Shown: piece by piece, positions 24,890 to 34,174 of the stretch
Position numbering within the stretch: the first letter of the stretch is position 1
Layout: every line of letters begins with the position of its first letter
Position numbers and translations under genes: made by a program
Source: REDI01 sp038123735
GTDB taxonomy: Bacteria; Myxococcota_A; UBA796; GCA-2862545
Direction: 5' to 3'
Length of the DNA stretch: 64,000 nt
Assembly: GCA_038123735.1 (NCBI GenBank)
Contig: JAYPAP010000001.1
Span: 106,349-170,348, forward strand
Notes under the pieces: generated by a model
The model's input: the letters and a program-made list of their open reading frames with translations, nothing else
Databases searched by the model: none
Told to the model about the DNA's origin: nothing

Positions 24890-27577
24890 ATGGCATCGTA
24901 TGAGAAGTTCACGACGAAGACGCGGGAGATACTTGCCGAGTCTCAGCTTTTCGCTGGTCGTTTAGGAAATCCGGAGATCCGTTGTGGGCACCTCCTTTTA
25001 TCGATGCTGGACCAAGACGGGGGAATTACACCCTCGCTTCTCGACCATGCAGGTGCCCGAGCTCAGTCGGTATTGGAGGATGGAGCCAAGATCGTCGACA
25101 GCTACTCCAAGGTTCGTGGAGGGGCGAAAGCCGGTCTGTCCCGGGAGGTCAACGGTGCGCTCGAGGTTGCTGAGCGAGAGGCAAAAAAGGCGGGTGATTC
25201 CCACGTCGCTACGGAGATGTTGCTCCTCGGTATCGTTGAGGGAAGCTCGAAAACCGCTCAGATGCTGCGCGATCACGGCGTCACGCCGGCATCGGTGCGA
25301 CAGGCGATTGAGTCCATTCGAGGTGGCCAGAAGGTGACGGGCGAAGACGCTGAGGGTTCGTACGAGTCGCTGGACCGGTACACGGTGGATATGACGGAGC
25401 AAGCTGCGCAAGGCAAGCTTGACCCGGTCATTGGCCGCGATGAGGAGATCCGTCGCGCGCTGCAGGTTCTCTCGCGACGAACGAAGAATAACCCTGTACT
25501 TATTGGTGAACCCGGCGTTGGTAAGACGGCGATTGTCGAGGGTATCGCGCAACGGATCGCTACGGATGATGTCCCCGAGTCCTTAAAGGGTAAAAAAGTA
25601 CTATCTTTGGATCTACCCGCCCTATTGGCTGGGGCGAAGTACCGTGGTGAGTTTGAGGAGCGCCTCAAATCGCTGTTGACCGAGATCGAGAATAGCGATG
25701 GGAGGGTGATCCTGTTCATCGATGAGCTTCACACGCTGGTCGGTGCAGGTCAGACCTCGGGTTCCATGGATGCAGGGAATATGCTTAAACCTGCCCTGGC
25801 ACGCGGACTATTGCGTTGTATCGGGGCGACGACCCTCGATGAGTATCGTAAGCACCTCGAGAAGGATAAGGCGTTGGAACGGCGGTTCCAGCCTGTGCTG
25901 GTGGAAGAGCCCAGTGTCGAGGACACGATCGCCATTTTGCGGGGCATCAAGGAGAAGTACGAGACTCACCATGAAATCCGTATCAATGACGAGGCGGTGA
26001 TCGCCGCAGCTGTGCTGTCCGACCGCTATATCTCTGACCGCTCCTTGCCGGATAAAGCCATTGACCTCATGGATGAGGCCGCGAGCCGGATCAAGATGGA
26101 GATCGAGTCCAAGCCGGCCGACGTCGATCGACTTGAACGCAAGATCGCGGGCATGCAGGTCGAGCTCCTATCCATTGGAAAAACACAGGATAAAGGGAGT
26201 AAGGAGGCGGCGGATCAAGTGCGGGCAAATATCGCCGACCTCCAGGAGGACCTGAACAAGCTCACCGCCAAGTGGCGAGCGGAACGTGATGCGTTGGAAG
26301 AGATCGCAGACATCAAGGCCCGATTGGATGAGTTGGCCTTCGATGGCGATAAAGCGCAACGTACTGGTGATTACGAGGCTGCTTCGCGGATTATTTATGG
26401 AGAAATGCCAGACCTCCGAGCTGAGCTTGAGACCGCTCAAGAGCGTCTTGCGGAGCTACAAGCCGATGGCGCCATGCTCAGCGAGGAAGTCGGTGAGGAG
26501 GACATCTCCAAGGTCGTCGCCCGCTGGACTGGAATTCCTGTACTGAAGCTCCGGCAGTCGGAGCAGGAACGCCTGATGAATATGGAGGGCAACCTGCACC
26601 AGCGTGTGGTCGGTCAGAATGATGCGGTAATCGCGGTCTCTGACGCTGTTCGCCGCTCTCGTGCCGGTCTGCAAGATCCGAATCGGCCCATTGGCTCGTT
26701 CATGTTTCTGGGACCAACTGGCGTTGGAAAGACGGAACTGGCGAAGGCGCTTGCTGAATTTTTGTTCGACGATGAGGCGGCGATGGTGCGGATCGACATG
26801 TCCGAGTACATGGAGAAGCACTCTGTAGCCCGGTTGATCGGCGCTCCACCGGGCTACGTTGGGTACGATGAAGGCGGACAACTCACGGAAGCGGTTCGGC
26901 GTCGTCCGTACACGGTGGTGTTGCTCGATGAAGTGGAGAAGGCCCATCCGGATGTCTTCAACATCTTGCTTCAGTTGCTGGACGATGGACGCCTCACGGA
27001 CTCCAAGGGCCGGATTGTCGACTTCAAGAACGTGGTCGTCATCATGACCAGTAATGTTGGTTCCGCCAAGATTATGGATGCGTCCAATGACTTCCATGGT
27101 GCCGTCGCTGATCTGCGGGAGAAAGAGACCGGCGAGGCGCTGCTGACCGCTTTGGCTCAGCAGAAATTGGGGTATCGCGCCAACGTGCAGCGAGCAGTGG
27201 ATGAAGAATTGGCGAAGAAGTTCCGCCCAGAATTCATCAACCGTATCGACGATAAAATCGTCTTCGATCCACTGACAAGGGAGAATATGGATGCCATTCT
27301 CGACATCCAGCTCAAGCGTCTGAACCGGTTGATGGCCCAACGGGAACTGAGCTTAGAGGTGACTGCAGCGGCCAAGTATGCGCTTGCGGAGGCGGGTTTT
27401 GACCCGGCATTTGGAGCCAGGCCGCTCAAGCGCTCGATCACCAATTACTTGATGAATCCAATGTCTAAGGCCATTGTGAGTGGCGGGTACGGGCCTGGCG
27501 ACGTGGTTCGCGTGGATGTGGAGGGTGACAGCATCACCTTCACGAGGATTGCCGCCGAGCCGGATGCCGAGGGCTGA
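24890..27577 (+). CDS. clpB: ATP-dependent disaggregase ClpB
   Basis: An 895-residue Hsp100 chaperone that works with DnaK to pull proteins out of aggregates. The N-domain (1-150) carries two Clp_N repeats; AAA-1 has GEPGVGKTAIVEG and the FIDELHTLVGAG Walker B; a middle domain of ~130 residues (about 400-530) is coiled-coil, with RIKMEIESKPADVDRLERKI and MPDLRAELETAQERL, which separates ClpB from ClpA/ClpC. AAA-2 has FLGPTGVGKTELAK and LLDEVEKAHPDVFNILLQ. There is no ClpP-binding IGF/IGL loop that I could see. The ATG at 24890 starts the usual MASYEKFTTK; TTGGAG precedes it. It ends flush against a convergent lipoprotein gene. Confidence 0.95.
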   Translation: MASYEKFTTKTREILAESQLFAGRLGNPEIRCGHLLLSMLDQDGGITPSLLDHAGARAQSVLEDGAKIVDSYSKVRGGAKAGLSREVNGALEVAEREAKKAGDSHVATEMLLLGIVEGSSKTAQMLRDHGVTPASVRQAIESIRGGQKVTGEDAEGSYESLDRYTVDMTEQAAQGKLDPVIGRDEEIRRALQVLSRRTKNNPVLIGEPGVGKTAIVEGIAQRIATDDVPESLKGKKVLSLDLPALLAGAKYRGEFEERLKSLLTEIENSDGRVILFIDELHTLVGAGQTSGSMDAGNMLKPALARGLLRCIGATTLDEYRKHLEKDKALERRFQPVLVEEPSVEDTIAILRGIKEKYETHHEIRINDEAVIAAAVLSDRYISDRSLPDKAIDLMDEAASRIKMEIESKPADVDRLERKIAGMQVELLSIGKTQDKGSKEAADQVRANIADLQEDLNKLTAKWRAERDALEEIADIKARLDELAFDGDKAQRTGDYEAASRIIYGEMPDLRAELETAQERLAELQADGAMLSEEVGEEDISKVVARWTGIPVLKLRQSEQERLMNMEGNLHQRVVGQNDAVIAVSDAVRRSRAGLQDPNRPIGSFMFLGPTGVGKTELAKALAEFLFDDEAAMVRIDMSEYMEKHSVARLIGAPPGYVGYDEGGQLTEAVRRRPYTVVLLDEVEKAHPDVFNILLQLLDDGRLTDSKGRIVDFKNVVVIMTSNVGSAKIMDASNDFHGAVADLREKETGEALLTALAQQKLGYRANVQRAVDEELAKKFRPEFINRIDDKIVFDPLTRENMDAILDIQLKRLNRLMAQRELSLEVTAAAKYALAEAGFDPAFGARPLKRSITNYLMNPMSKAIVSGGYGPGDVVRVDVEGDSITFTRIAAEPDAEG

Positions 27578-28141
27578 TCACCCAGGCCAGACCGCGACTT
27601 CCCAACTTACATCTGGTCCACCGTCGGCGGGGGTGCCGGTCGCGATGATCTGCCCGGCGCCGCCGTCCGCCTTCCAGGTGGGCTCGAAGCGCAGCTGGAC
27701 ATCTTGCAGCTCGCTATCGGGTGGCATCCAGCTTCCACCAAGGTTGTCGGCGCTGATGCTGTGACTCATGGTCGCAACGCCGGGGGCACTCGACCGAACG
27801 TCTGCTAGCCATGTTTCGTCGAAGAGGCCGTTCGCCGTAACGAGTGCCACTTCAGCAGGAATCACGATGGAGTCCCGGCAGGTTGTACTCTCCTCACCCT
27901 GTGATTCTGCCCATTGTGGCGAATCTCCAGTCCAGTCGACGGTGAGGTCGGCTGCTGTAGCGCCGAGCTCCGCCCCGATGAGGGTGAACGACTCTTCTCC
28001 GCTAACCATCGAGACCACATCCGTGGCGCTTCCCGCGCGGGTGCTCTGGAGCATCGAGATCGCTTGGTGAACGGCGGGGCAGCCCGTATCGAAGGAGCTG
28101 GCGCAACCGGTCATGAAAATAAGGGTGAGAATCGTACGCAT
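27578..28141 (-). CDS. Lipoprotein, function unknown
   Basis: A 187-residue protein with a short signal peptide and lipobox FMTGC (Cys at 13). The mature part has a Cys-containing helix (CPAVHQAISML) and then a beta-rich domain with a second Cys region (STTCRDSIVIPAEV). It should be lipid-anchored. No family was recognised. It abuts the clpB stop with no spacing, tail to tail, and is divergent from the LTD-domain gene. Confidence 0.7.
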   Translation of the reverse strand: MRTILTLIFMTGCASSFDTGCPAVHQAISMLQSTRAGSATDVVSMVSGEESFTLIGAELGATAADLTVDWTGDSPQWAESQGEESTTCRDSIVIPAEVALVTANGLFDETWLADVRSSAPGVATMSHSISADNLGGSWMPPDSELQDVQLRFEPTWKADGGAGQIIATGTPADGGPDVSWEVAVWPG

Positions 28142-28336
28142 GACTTGGTGTAAGCACGTCCTGTGCCAAAATTTTCTGTTACGGCCAAAAGCCTACTATG
28201 CGGAACCGTGTACGGAGTCGACTGCGGAATCGCGACATCCATGTCACGGTTGAGTCGGGTCGTCTTCGCCCTGCTCGTTTGCTTCGACGACGCTCGCTGT
28301 CACATGCGCTACGATGCGGGCCTAGGGAGTGAACGG

Positions 28337-30652
28337 ATGCATATCACGCGATGGACAGTCTGGATCGGAGTCGTGGGCTTTGCTCATACAGCCTCTGCCA
28401 ACGTGGTTATCAATGAGCTTCTTCCGAACCCGGACGGTACGGACACCGGAAACGAATACGTGGAGCTATACAATTCTGGGTCGTCCGCGGTGGATGTGTC
28501 TGGCTGGACGCTCTGGGCCGGCACGTCATCGTTGTCACAAAAAGCAGAAATACCTGGTGGAACCCTGATTCCAGCCGGGGGCTTTCTGGTGTTGGGGGAG
28601 AGCGGCGTCTCTGCGGCGAATGTGGTCACCTCAACCCTGTCGCTGGGGAACGCCTCTAGCAGCGGTGACGCGGTAGCATTGCGGGATGATTCTGGAGATA
28701 CCGTCGATACGGTTGTTTATGGTCCCGACAATAGCGATGGCTTTCTAGACGATGCGGGTAATCCTGCGAATCCTGCGCCGAAGCCAGGCTCTGGCCAAGC
28801 GCTAGGCCGTGTCGTCGATGGGGTGGATACGGACGATAGTGGGCGCGACTTCGCGGTGCTGGGAGCGCCGAGCCCTGGTGGGTCTAATGGCGGTGGGGGC
28901 GGCGATTGCGATCGGGCCGACGAAGCGGTTGGATTGGTGATCAATGAACTGCTCTTCGACGCTGATGGGGCGGATACAGGAAAAGAGTGGATAGAACTTT
29001 ACAATGGGAGCGGTGTGTCCCTCGACCTGAGCGGATATGCGCTTCAATCCGGCACGAAGTCTTTTTCGAGCGATAGTGTTCTTCCCGAAGGCCTGATGTT
29101 GCCGAATGGTGGCCACCTATTGGTTGGGGGGGAAGATGTGGTGGGCCGAGAGGTATTGCTGTCGGCTTCGCTCCCCAATGCGTCGAGCAACTCAGACGCC
29201 GTTCGTCTAGTGGACTGCGATAGAACCCCTGTTGACACGGTGAGATATGGAAGCCCCAATGAGGATGGATGGGTCGATGACCGTGGCGGGGTAGCCACGT
29301 CTTTGGCCCCAAAGGCCACGAACGGTGCGTCCCTCGCACGGGTGTCAGACGGAGAGGACTCCGATCAGAGCGGGGTGGACTTTGTCGTCCAAGGGCCGGA
29401 CACGATCAGCCCGGGCGCCTCCAATCCCGAGCCTCCTCCTTGTGATGCAGGGGCCACGGTGGTGATCAATGAGTTCCTCCCAGACCCGTCGGAAGATGAT
29501 GCGCTCTATGAATGGGTTGAGCTTTATAATGCGGGCACCCAGTCGATTTCGCTGGCGGGCTGGACGCTCTCAGCCGGAACCAGTGGTCTCAGCGGTGGAA
29601 TGATTCTCGAGGATATCGAAGTGGGTGCGGGAGAGGTGGTCCTCTTCGGTCGCGAGAATGTCGTTGGCTCTGCCCAATTACTCACTGAGTCCCTAGGTAA
29701 TGCCACATCTTCTTCGGACGCAGTTCAGCTGCGTGATTGTCTCGATAACGTGATCGATACGGTGGTCTACGGGGAGCCGAACTCGGACGGGTTTGAAGAT
29801 GACAACGGTAATGTGGCGCGATCACTGGGTCCAAAGCCCACATCTGGGGCATCGTTGGCGCGGATCCAAGATGGGTATGATACCAACCTCAGCCGGGCCG
29901 ACTTCGTGGTGGATTCATCGCCTACTCCGGGCTTGAGTAATCCCGAGCGCGAACCTGTTGTCTGCGATCCGGCAGGGGTGTCTACCGTCGTCATCAATGA
30001 GGCCCTCGTAGACGCAGATGGCTCTGATGATGGGTATGAGTGGATTGAACTATATAATCCAACGGCAAGCCCGATTAGTGTGGCTGGATGGGGCATTGCG
30101 GCGGCCAGCGATGTCGATGATCAAACCGTGATCGATGCTGCATTCCCTGGCGGGGTAGAAGTTCCGGCTCAAGGCTATCTGGTCTTGGGGGGCGAGTTTG
30201 TCGAGGAGGCGGACGTGGTCGTTCCCATGTCGATCGGCAATGGGTCGAATGGTGATGCGCTCATCTTGTGGGATTGTGATGGCACCCGAGTCGACAGCGT
30301 GCTGTATGGCTCCAATAATGACGACCTTCTTGAGGACGATATTGGGAATAGCCCAGAAGTCACCTACATTGTGAACGTCGCATCAGGGTCATCTTTCGCC
30401 CGCGTGGAGACTGGTGTGGACACCAATGCAGCGGGGGATTGGTTTGCCGATCCCACTCCAACCCCTGGTGCAGAGAACGATGCGAGCGGCGGTACTGGCC
30501 CAATTCCACAAGGGCGCGGCTGTAATAACCGCGATAATCCCCCGCCGGGGCCATCAGAGCCCCGAAGCGGCTGCGGTGGGGAGGACCTCACCCCAGCGAT
30601 GGTGGGTCTTTTTGCCTTCGGTCTTGCCGCTCGGCGGCGACGAAGCGTCTAG
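28337..30652 (+). CDS. Secreted protein with four lamin-tail domains and MYXO-CTERM-like anchor
   Basis: A 771-residue surface protein. After a signal peptide (MHITRWTVWIGVVGFAHTASA) come four LTD repeats beginning near residues 22, 199, 374 and 550, each with VINE, EWVELYNxG, SGWxL, VLG, GNASSxxDAVxLxD and VDTVxYG elements. LTDs are Ig-like folds found in exported proteins and extracellular nucleases; here no enzyme domain is present. The C-terminus has CNNRDN and SGCGGEDL, a hydrophobic stretch (PAMVGLFAFGLAA) and RRRR, the layout of a MYXO-CTERM/GlyGly-CTERM sorting signal. AGGGAG lies seven bases before ATG 28337; the frame is open from 28163, but that extension looks non-coding. Confidence 0.88.
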   Translation: MHITRWTVWIGVVGFAHTASANVVINELLPNPDGTDTGNEYVELYNSGSSAVDVSGWTLWAGTSSLSQKAEIPGGTLIPAGGFLVLGESGVSAANVVTSTLSLGNASSSGDAVALRDDSGDTVDTVVYGPDNSDGFLDDAGNPANPAPKPGSGQALGRVVDGVDTDDSGRDFAVLGAPSPGGSNGGGGGDCDRADEAVGLVINELLFDADGADTGKEWIELYNGSGVSLDLSGYALQSGTKSFSSDSVLPEGLMLPNGGHLLVGGEDVVGREVLLSASLPNASSNSDAVRLVDCDRTPVDTVRYGSPNEDGWVDDRGGVATSLAPKATNGASLARVSDGEDSDQSGVDFVVQGPDTISPGASNPEPPPCDAGATVVINEFLPDPSEDDALYEWVELYNAGTQSISLAGWTLSAGTSGLSGGMILEDIEVGAGEVVLFGRENVVGSAQLLTESLGNATSSSDAVQLRDCLDNVIDTVVYGEPNSDGFEDDNGNVARSLGPKPTSGASLARIQDGYDTNLSRADFVVDSSPTPGLSNPEREPVVCDPAGVSTVVINEALVDADGSDDGYEWIELYNPTASPISVAGWGIAAASDVDDQTVIDAAFPGGVEVPAQGYLVLGGEFVEEADVVVPMSIGNGSNGDALILWDCDGTRVDSVLYGSNNDDLLEDDIGNSPEVTYIVNVASGSSFARVETGVDTNAAGDWFADPTPTPGAENDASGGTGPIPQGRGCNNRDNPPPGPSEPRSGCGGEDLTPAMVGLFAFGLAARRRRSV

Positions 30653-31524
30653 CTGGGCTTCGGTCGAGGTTCGACCGCCACTCGGCCCCGTGCGTCTGGC
30701 GGAGTCTCGAAGAACTCCGTGCGGCGATTTTGGGAGCGACCCGCCTCGGTACCGTTGGAGGCTACCGGATAAGCGTAGGAGAAGCCGGTCGAATGGAAGG
30801 TGGTGTCCTTACATCGAGACGCCATCTGCGCCTTCGTAGCGGCAGCACGATCATTCGACAAACGGAGGTTGTAAGACCAGCTTCCCTGAGTACATGTATG
30901 TGCGTCAATCCACACATCCTTGGGTGGCGGGTCTTGGTTGTTGATCGAAGATGCTACGCGATCACACGCCGCCTCTCCCTCTGGTGTCATGTCGTCCGAA
31001 TCGTAGCCAAACTGAATCGGTTCGGTGGCAAGCGGCTCATCTGATGGTGGGTCGGGTTCGGGGGTGGGTTCCGGTTGCGGAGACTCGAAGTCGGTGACGT
31101 ACTGGTCAAAGGCAATTTCAAGCGTCTCAATCGCGATTGCTGAGCCTGAAGAGGCAAACGAGGGTCCCTCCCAGCTCACCGGCCAGATGGCCCCAAAGGA
31201 GTAGCGACGAACTTCGTCACCGTGGTTGTTGCGCATGACGACCGCGCCTGAATCCTTAGGCCTGTCTTCCCATTGTTCGCGTAGATACTTGTCTCTCCAC
31301 TCTGCCAGAAAGAGGCTGGCAGAGGTGGCAAACTTCAAAACCAGGTTCTCATACTTGGACGTGCCGGGGAGGTTGTGAACTCGACCGTTCAGGCCACCCT
31401 CTTGCACCTCGTAAGCGGCGGACGAAGTCTTGAGGCCGCTGAACTCGAGGAAGTGGGCGATTTCCGTACCGTTAACTTCGAGCGAAAAGTAGTAGTTACC
31501 TTCGGGATCGGGGATTTCGGCCAT
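30649..31524 (-). CDS. Contractile-tail tube (gp19/Afp1-like) domain fused to an OmpA domain
   Basis: A 291-residue two-domain protein. Residues 1-145 match the phage T4 gp19 / eCIS tube family: DPEGNYYFSLEVNGTEIAHF, FLEFSGLKTSSAAYEVQEGG, LPGTSKYENLVLKFA, and the end motif AIWPVSWEGPSFASSGSAIA followed by IETLEIAFDQ. After a Pro/Glu linker (150-170) the C-terminal ~120 residues are OmpA-like: IQFGYDSDDMTPEGEAACDR, VWIDAHTCTQGS, LRLSNDRAAATKAQM, SQNRRTEFF. No signal peptide is present, as expected for a tube protein and unexpected for a peptidoglycan binder. No sheath, baseplate, spike or ATPase genes lie within this window. The stop overlaps the LTD gene by four bases. Confidence 0.82.
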   Translation of the reverse strand: MAEIPDPEGNYYFSLEVNGTEIAHFLEFSGLKTSSAAYEVQEGGLNGRVHNLPGTSKYENLVLKFATSASLFLAEWRDKYLREQWEDRPKDSGAVVMRNNHGDEVRRYSFGAIWPVSWEGPSFASSGSAIAIETLEIAFDQYVTDFESPQPEPTPEPDPPSDEPLATEPIQFGYDSDDMTPEGEAACDRVASSINNQDPPPKDVWIDAHTCTQGSWSYNLRLSNDRAAATKAQMASRCKDTTFHSTGFSYAYPVASNGTEAGRSQNRRTEFFETPPDARGRVAVEPRPKPS

Positions 31525-31538
31525 AACACACCTGCATC

Positions 31539-31574
31539 AAAAAATCGGAGTGTGGCTCTGCATATCAGCCACAC
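31539..31574 (-). terminator. Rho-independent terminator after pruA
   Basis: On the minus strand an 8-bp perfect stem (GTGTGGCT / AGCCACAC, at 31550-31557 and 31567-31574) with a nine-base loop is followed five bases later by six T (31544-31539). It lies 46 bases past the pruA stop and before the tail-tube gene start, so the latter probably has its own promoter. Confidence 0.75.
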
Positions 31575-31619
31575 AGGGAGTGTACCTCAGGCCCCCAGTC
31601 TTGCCCAGGGTCTTGACCC

Positions 31620-33242
31620 TTACGCCTCATCTAGGAAAGGGTATCGCCAGGACTTGGGTGGGTCGAAGTTTTCCTTGATGGCTCTCGGGCTGACCCACCG
31701 TGTCAGGTTGAGCAGACTACCTGCCTTATCGTTGGTGCCGCTGGCTCGGCCGCCGCCGAATGGCTGCTGACCGACGACCGCGCCGGTGGGTTTATCATTG
31801 ATGTAGAAGTTCCCAGCGGAAAAACGCAGCTTTTGCGCCGCATGGGCAATCACCTGACGGTCACGTGCCCAGAGGGCACCGGTCAGGCCATAGGGGCTGG
31901 TCGAGTCCACGAGTTCAAGCGTCTCTTCCCAGTTTTCGTCGTCATACACGAAGACGGTGAGAATCGGCCCAAAGATTTCTTCTTGCATGAGACGATGGCG
32001 AGGGTCGTTTACCCTCACGAGGGTGGGCTCTACAAACCAGCCTTGGGACTTATCACATCCGCCTCCGGCGACGACCTCGGCAGTGGTCTTGGCGAGCTCC
32101 AAGTAGGCGGCATGCTTATCGAACGCCCGCTCATCGATGACGGCACCGAAGAAGTTGGAAAAGTCTCTTACATCGCCCATTTTAGCTTCAGCCATGTAGG
32201 TCTTCATTCTCGCCGAGACGGTGGGCCAGAGGCTCTTCGGCACATAGGCGCGGCTGGCAGCGGAGCATTTTTGGCCTTGAAATTCGAATGCGCCGCGGAA
32301 CAACGCGACAGCCAGGGCTTCGACATCGGACGATGGATGGGCGACGACGAAGTCCTTTCCGCCGGTCTCTCCGACGATGCGCGGATAGGCTCGATACGTA
32401 GGAAGACGGTTGCCTATCTCCTTCCACAGGTGTTGGAAGGTGGCGGTGGACCCGGTGAAGTGGAGACCCGCCAGCTCAGGGCGGCTGAGGATCACATCGC
32501 CGACGTCGGCGCCATGCCCATGGACCATGTTGACGACCCCAGGCGGTAGGCCGGCCGCTTCGAGAAGCTGCATGCCATACCAAGAAGCAAGTACTCCGGT
32601 GATCGATGGCTTCCAAACCACAGTATTACCCATAAGAGCGGGTGCTGTGCACAGGTTGAGGGCGATGCTGCTGAAGTTGAATGGGGTGATCGCGAACACA
32701 AACCCATCCAGGGGCCGGTGCTCCAGTCGGTTCCAGGTCGGCTGCGGACTATGGGGAGGCTGTTCCGAGTGGATCTGGTCGGCATAATGTGGGTTGAAGC
32801 GCCAGAAGTCACATAGCTCGGCCGCTGCATCAATCTCCGCTTGGTGGGCGGTCTTCCCTTGGCCCAGCATCGTGGCAGCATTGAGCCTGTCGCGCCAGGG
32901 CCCGCTCAGGAGGTCAGCCGCGCGCAGAAGTACGGCATTCCGGTCCGCTTGATGGAGGTTAGCCCAAGCATCACGAGCGGACTCAGCAGCTTCGACGGCG
33001 CGATTCACCTCATCAGGGCCAGCGAGATGAAGCCGCGCCAAGACATGCTGGTGGTCGCATGGGTTGGTGATGTCGACCGTGTTGCCAGTGAAGATTCGCT
33101 CGCCTCCAATGACGCATGGAATTTCTTCAATGCGGTCGGCTTGGGCGTTGAGCTCAGCGACGAGCGATGCGCGTTCCGAGGAACCCGGGGCATATCCGTA
33201 TACGGGCTCATTCGTCGGTTCTGGTGCTCTATAGGTAGACAT
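31620..33242 (-). CDS. pruA: 1-pyrroline-5-carboxylate dehydrogenase
   Basis: A 540-residue aldehyde dehydrogenase that oxidises glutamate semialdehyde / P5C to glutamate in proline breakdown. The catalytic Glu is in VGETGGKDF and the catalytic Cys in EFQGQKCSAASRAYVP; FVFAITPFNFSSIALN and NTVVWKPS form the NAD-binding stretch. The length and the N-terminal arm (MSTYRAPEPTNEPVYGYAPG) are those of the monofunctional, ALDH4A1-like type, without a proline dehydrogenase domain. AGGAGA precedes the ATG. No proline dehydrogenase gene lies beside it in this window. Confidence 0.93.
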   Translation of the reverse strand: MSTYRAPEPTNEPVYGYAPGSSERASLVAELNAQADRIEEIPCVIGGERIFTGNTVDITNPCDHQHVLARLHLAGPDEVNRAVEAAESARDAWANLHQADRNAVLLRAADLLSGPWRDRLNAATMLGQGKTAHQAEIDAAAELCDFWRFNPHYADQIHSEQPPHSPQPTWNRLEHRPLDGFVFAITPFNFSSIALNLCTAPALMGNTVVWKPSITGVLASWYGMQLLEAAGLPPGVVNMVHGHGADVGDVILSRPELAGLHFTGSTATFQHLWKEIGNRLPTYRAYPRIVGETGGKDFVVAHPSSDVEALAVALFRGAFEFQGQKCSAASRAYVPKSLWPTVSARMKTYMAEAKMGDVRDFSNFFGAVIDERAFDKHAAYLELAKTTAEVVAGGGCDKSQGWFVEPTLVRVNDPRHRLMQEEIFGPILTVFVYDDENWEETLELVDSTSPYGLTGALWARDRQVIAHAAQKLRFSAGNFYINDKPTGAVVGQQPFGGGRASGTNDKAGSLLNLTRWVSPRAIKENFDPPKSWRYPFLDEA

Positions 33243-33310
33243 GCTTTCTCCTGGCGGAACGGGGCAACGATGCGTAACTGGTCTTGGGGATCGGTTTTCG
33301 CGGGTTTTCG

Positions 33311-34165
33311 ATGAAGCGTGTTAATCGGCCGACGCCGGAGGGGACTGTGGGTTCACGGGTAGAGTACAAACTGCTGAGGCAAGTGGGGCGGGCGAGCAAA
33401 GACTTCGCGCTACTTGAACCTGACGATCGGGTGATGGTGTGCTTGAGCGGGGGCAAGGATAGCTATTCGATGCTCATGCTCCTGGACCAAATCCGGCGGA
33501 AAGTGCCGTTTAAGCTTGATCTTATCGCTGTTAATCTCGACCAGGGCCAGCCGGGATTTCCGGTAGAGGTTCTCAAGTCATGGCTGGAAGAAAAGGGGTT
33601 TGAGCACAAGATCGTGTTCCGGGACACCTACTCGATCGTGAAAGAGAAGATCCCCGAAGGAAAGACGACTTGTTCTCTGTGCAGCCGGTTGAGGAGAGGA
33701 ATCCTGTACAATGTGGCGCAGGAACTCGGGTGCACCAAGATTGCGCTCGGCCATCATCGGGATGACATCATCGAGACGTTGATGCTCAATCTTTTGTACA
33801 GCGGGCAGCTCAAGGCCATGCCACCTCGGTTACGCTCGGATGACGGTCGTAATGTCGTGATTCGCCCATTGGCCTACTGCGATGAATCGGACATCGCGCA
33901 GTACTCGGTGGAGCAGGGGTTTCCAATCTTGCCCTGCGACCTCTGCGGCTCGCAGGAGAATCTGCAGCGCAAGAAGGTGAAGCGACTATTAAGTGCGCTT
34001 GAGGCAGATAATCCGAAGATTAAGGGGAACTTGTTTGCCGCCTTAGGAAACGTTCGGCCCAGTCATCTACTGGATAGAGCGCTCTGGGAGTCGAGTGGCT
34101 TGCTTGAGCCGGTGGGTGAAGACCCGTTTCTTGGCGAGCGTCGCGAACAACTCGCTGCCGAGTAG
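33311..34165 (+). CDS. ttcA: tRNA 2-thiocytidine(32) synthetase TtcA
   Basis: A 284-residue PP-loop ATPase that thiolates C32 of certain tRNAs using a [4Fe-4S] cluster. The PP-loop is VCLSGGKDSYSML; the cluster ligands are the two Cys in TTCSLCSRLRRGILY and one in ILPCDLCGSQENLQRK. LGHHRDDIIETLMLNL is the conserved helix after the loop. ATG 33311 (MKRVNRP) is preferred over a TTG at 33284, though the Shine-Dalgarno is weak. It is divergent from pruA. Confidence 0.93.
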   Translation: MKRVNRPTPEGTVGSRVEYKLLRQVGRASKDFALLEPDDRVMVCLSGGKDSYSMLMLLDQIRRKVPFKLDLIAVNLDQGQPGFPVEVLKSWLEEKGFEHKIVFRDTYSIVKEKIPEGKTTCSLCSRLRRGILYNVAQELGCTKIALGHHRDDIIETLMLNLLYSGQLKAMPPRLRSDDGRNVVIRPLAYCDESDIAQYSVEQGFPILPCDLCGSQENLQRKKVKRLLSALEADNPKIKGNLFAALGNVRPSHLLDRALWESSGLLEPVGEDPFLGERREQLAAE

Positions 34166-34174
34166 CGATGCGGG

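Noticed and set aside
26456..27340. A 294-residue open frame antisense to clpB
   Set aside because: The AAA-2 domain on the coding strand is intact here; the antisense translation has no coherent fold.
28337..30652. Possible DNA repeat array or CRISPR
   Set aside because: The repetition is at protein level (LTD domains of ~175 residues) and not identical at DNA level; no short spacers exist.
30649..31524. Prophage or complete injection-system locus around the tube gene
   Set aside because: Neighbours are pruA and a surface protein; no sheath, baseplate, integrase, portal or lysis gene is within the window.
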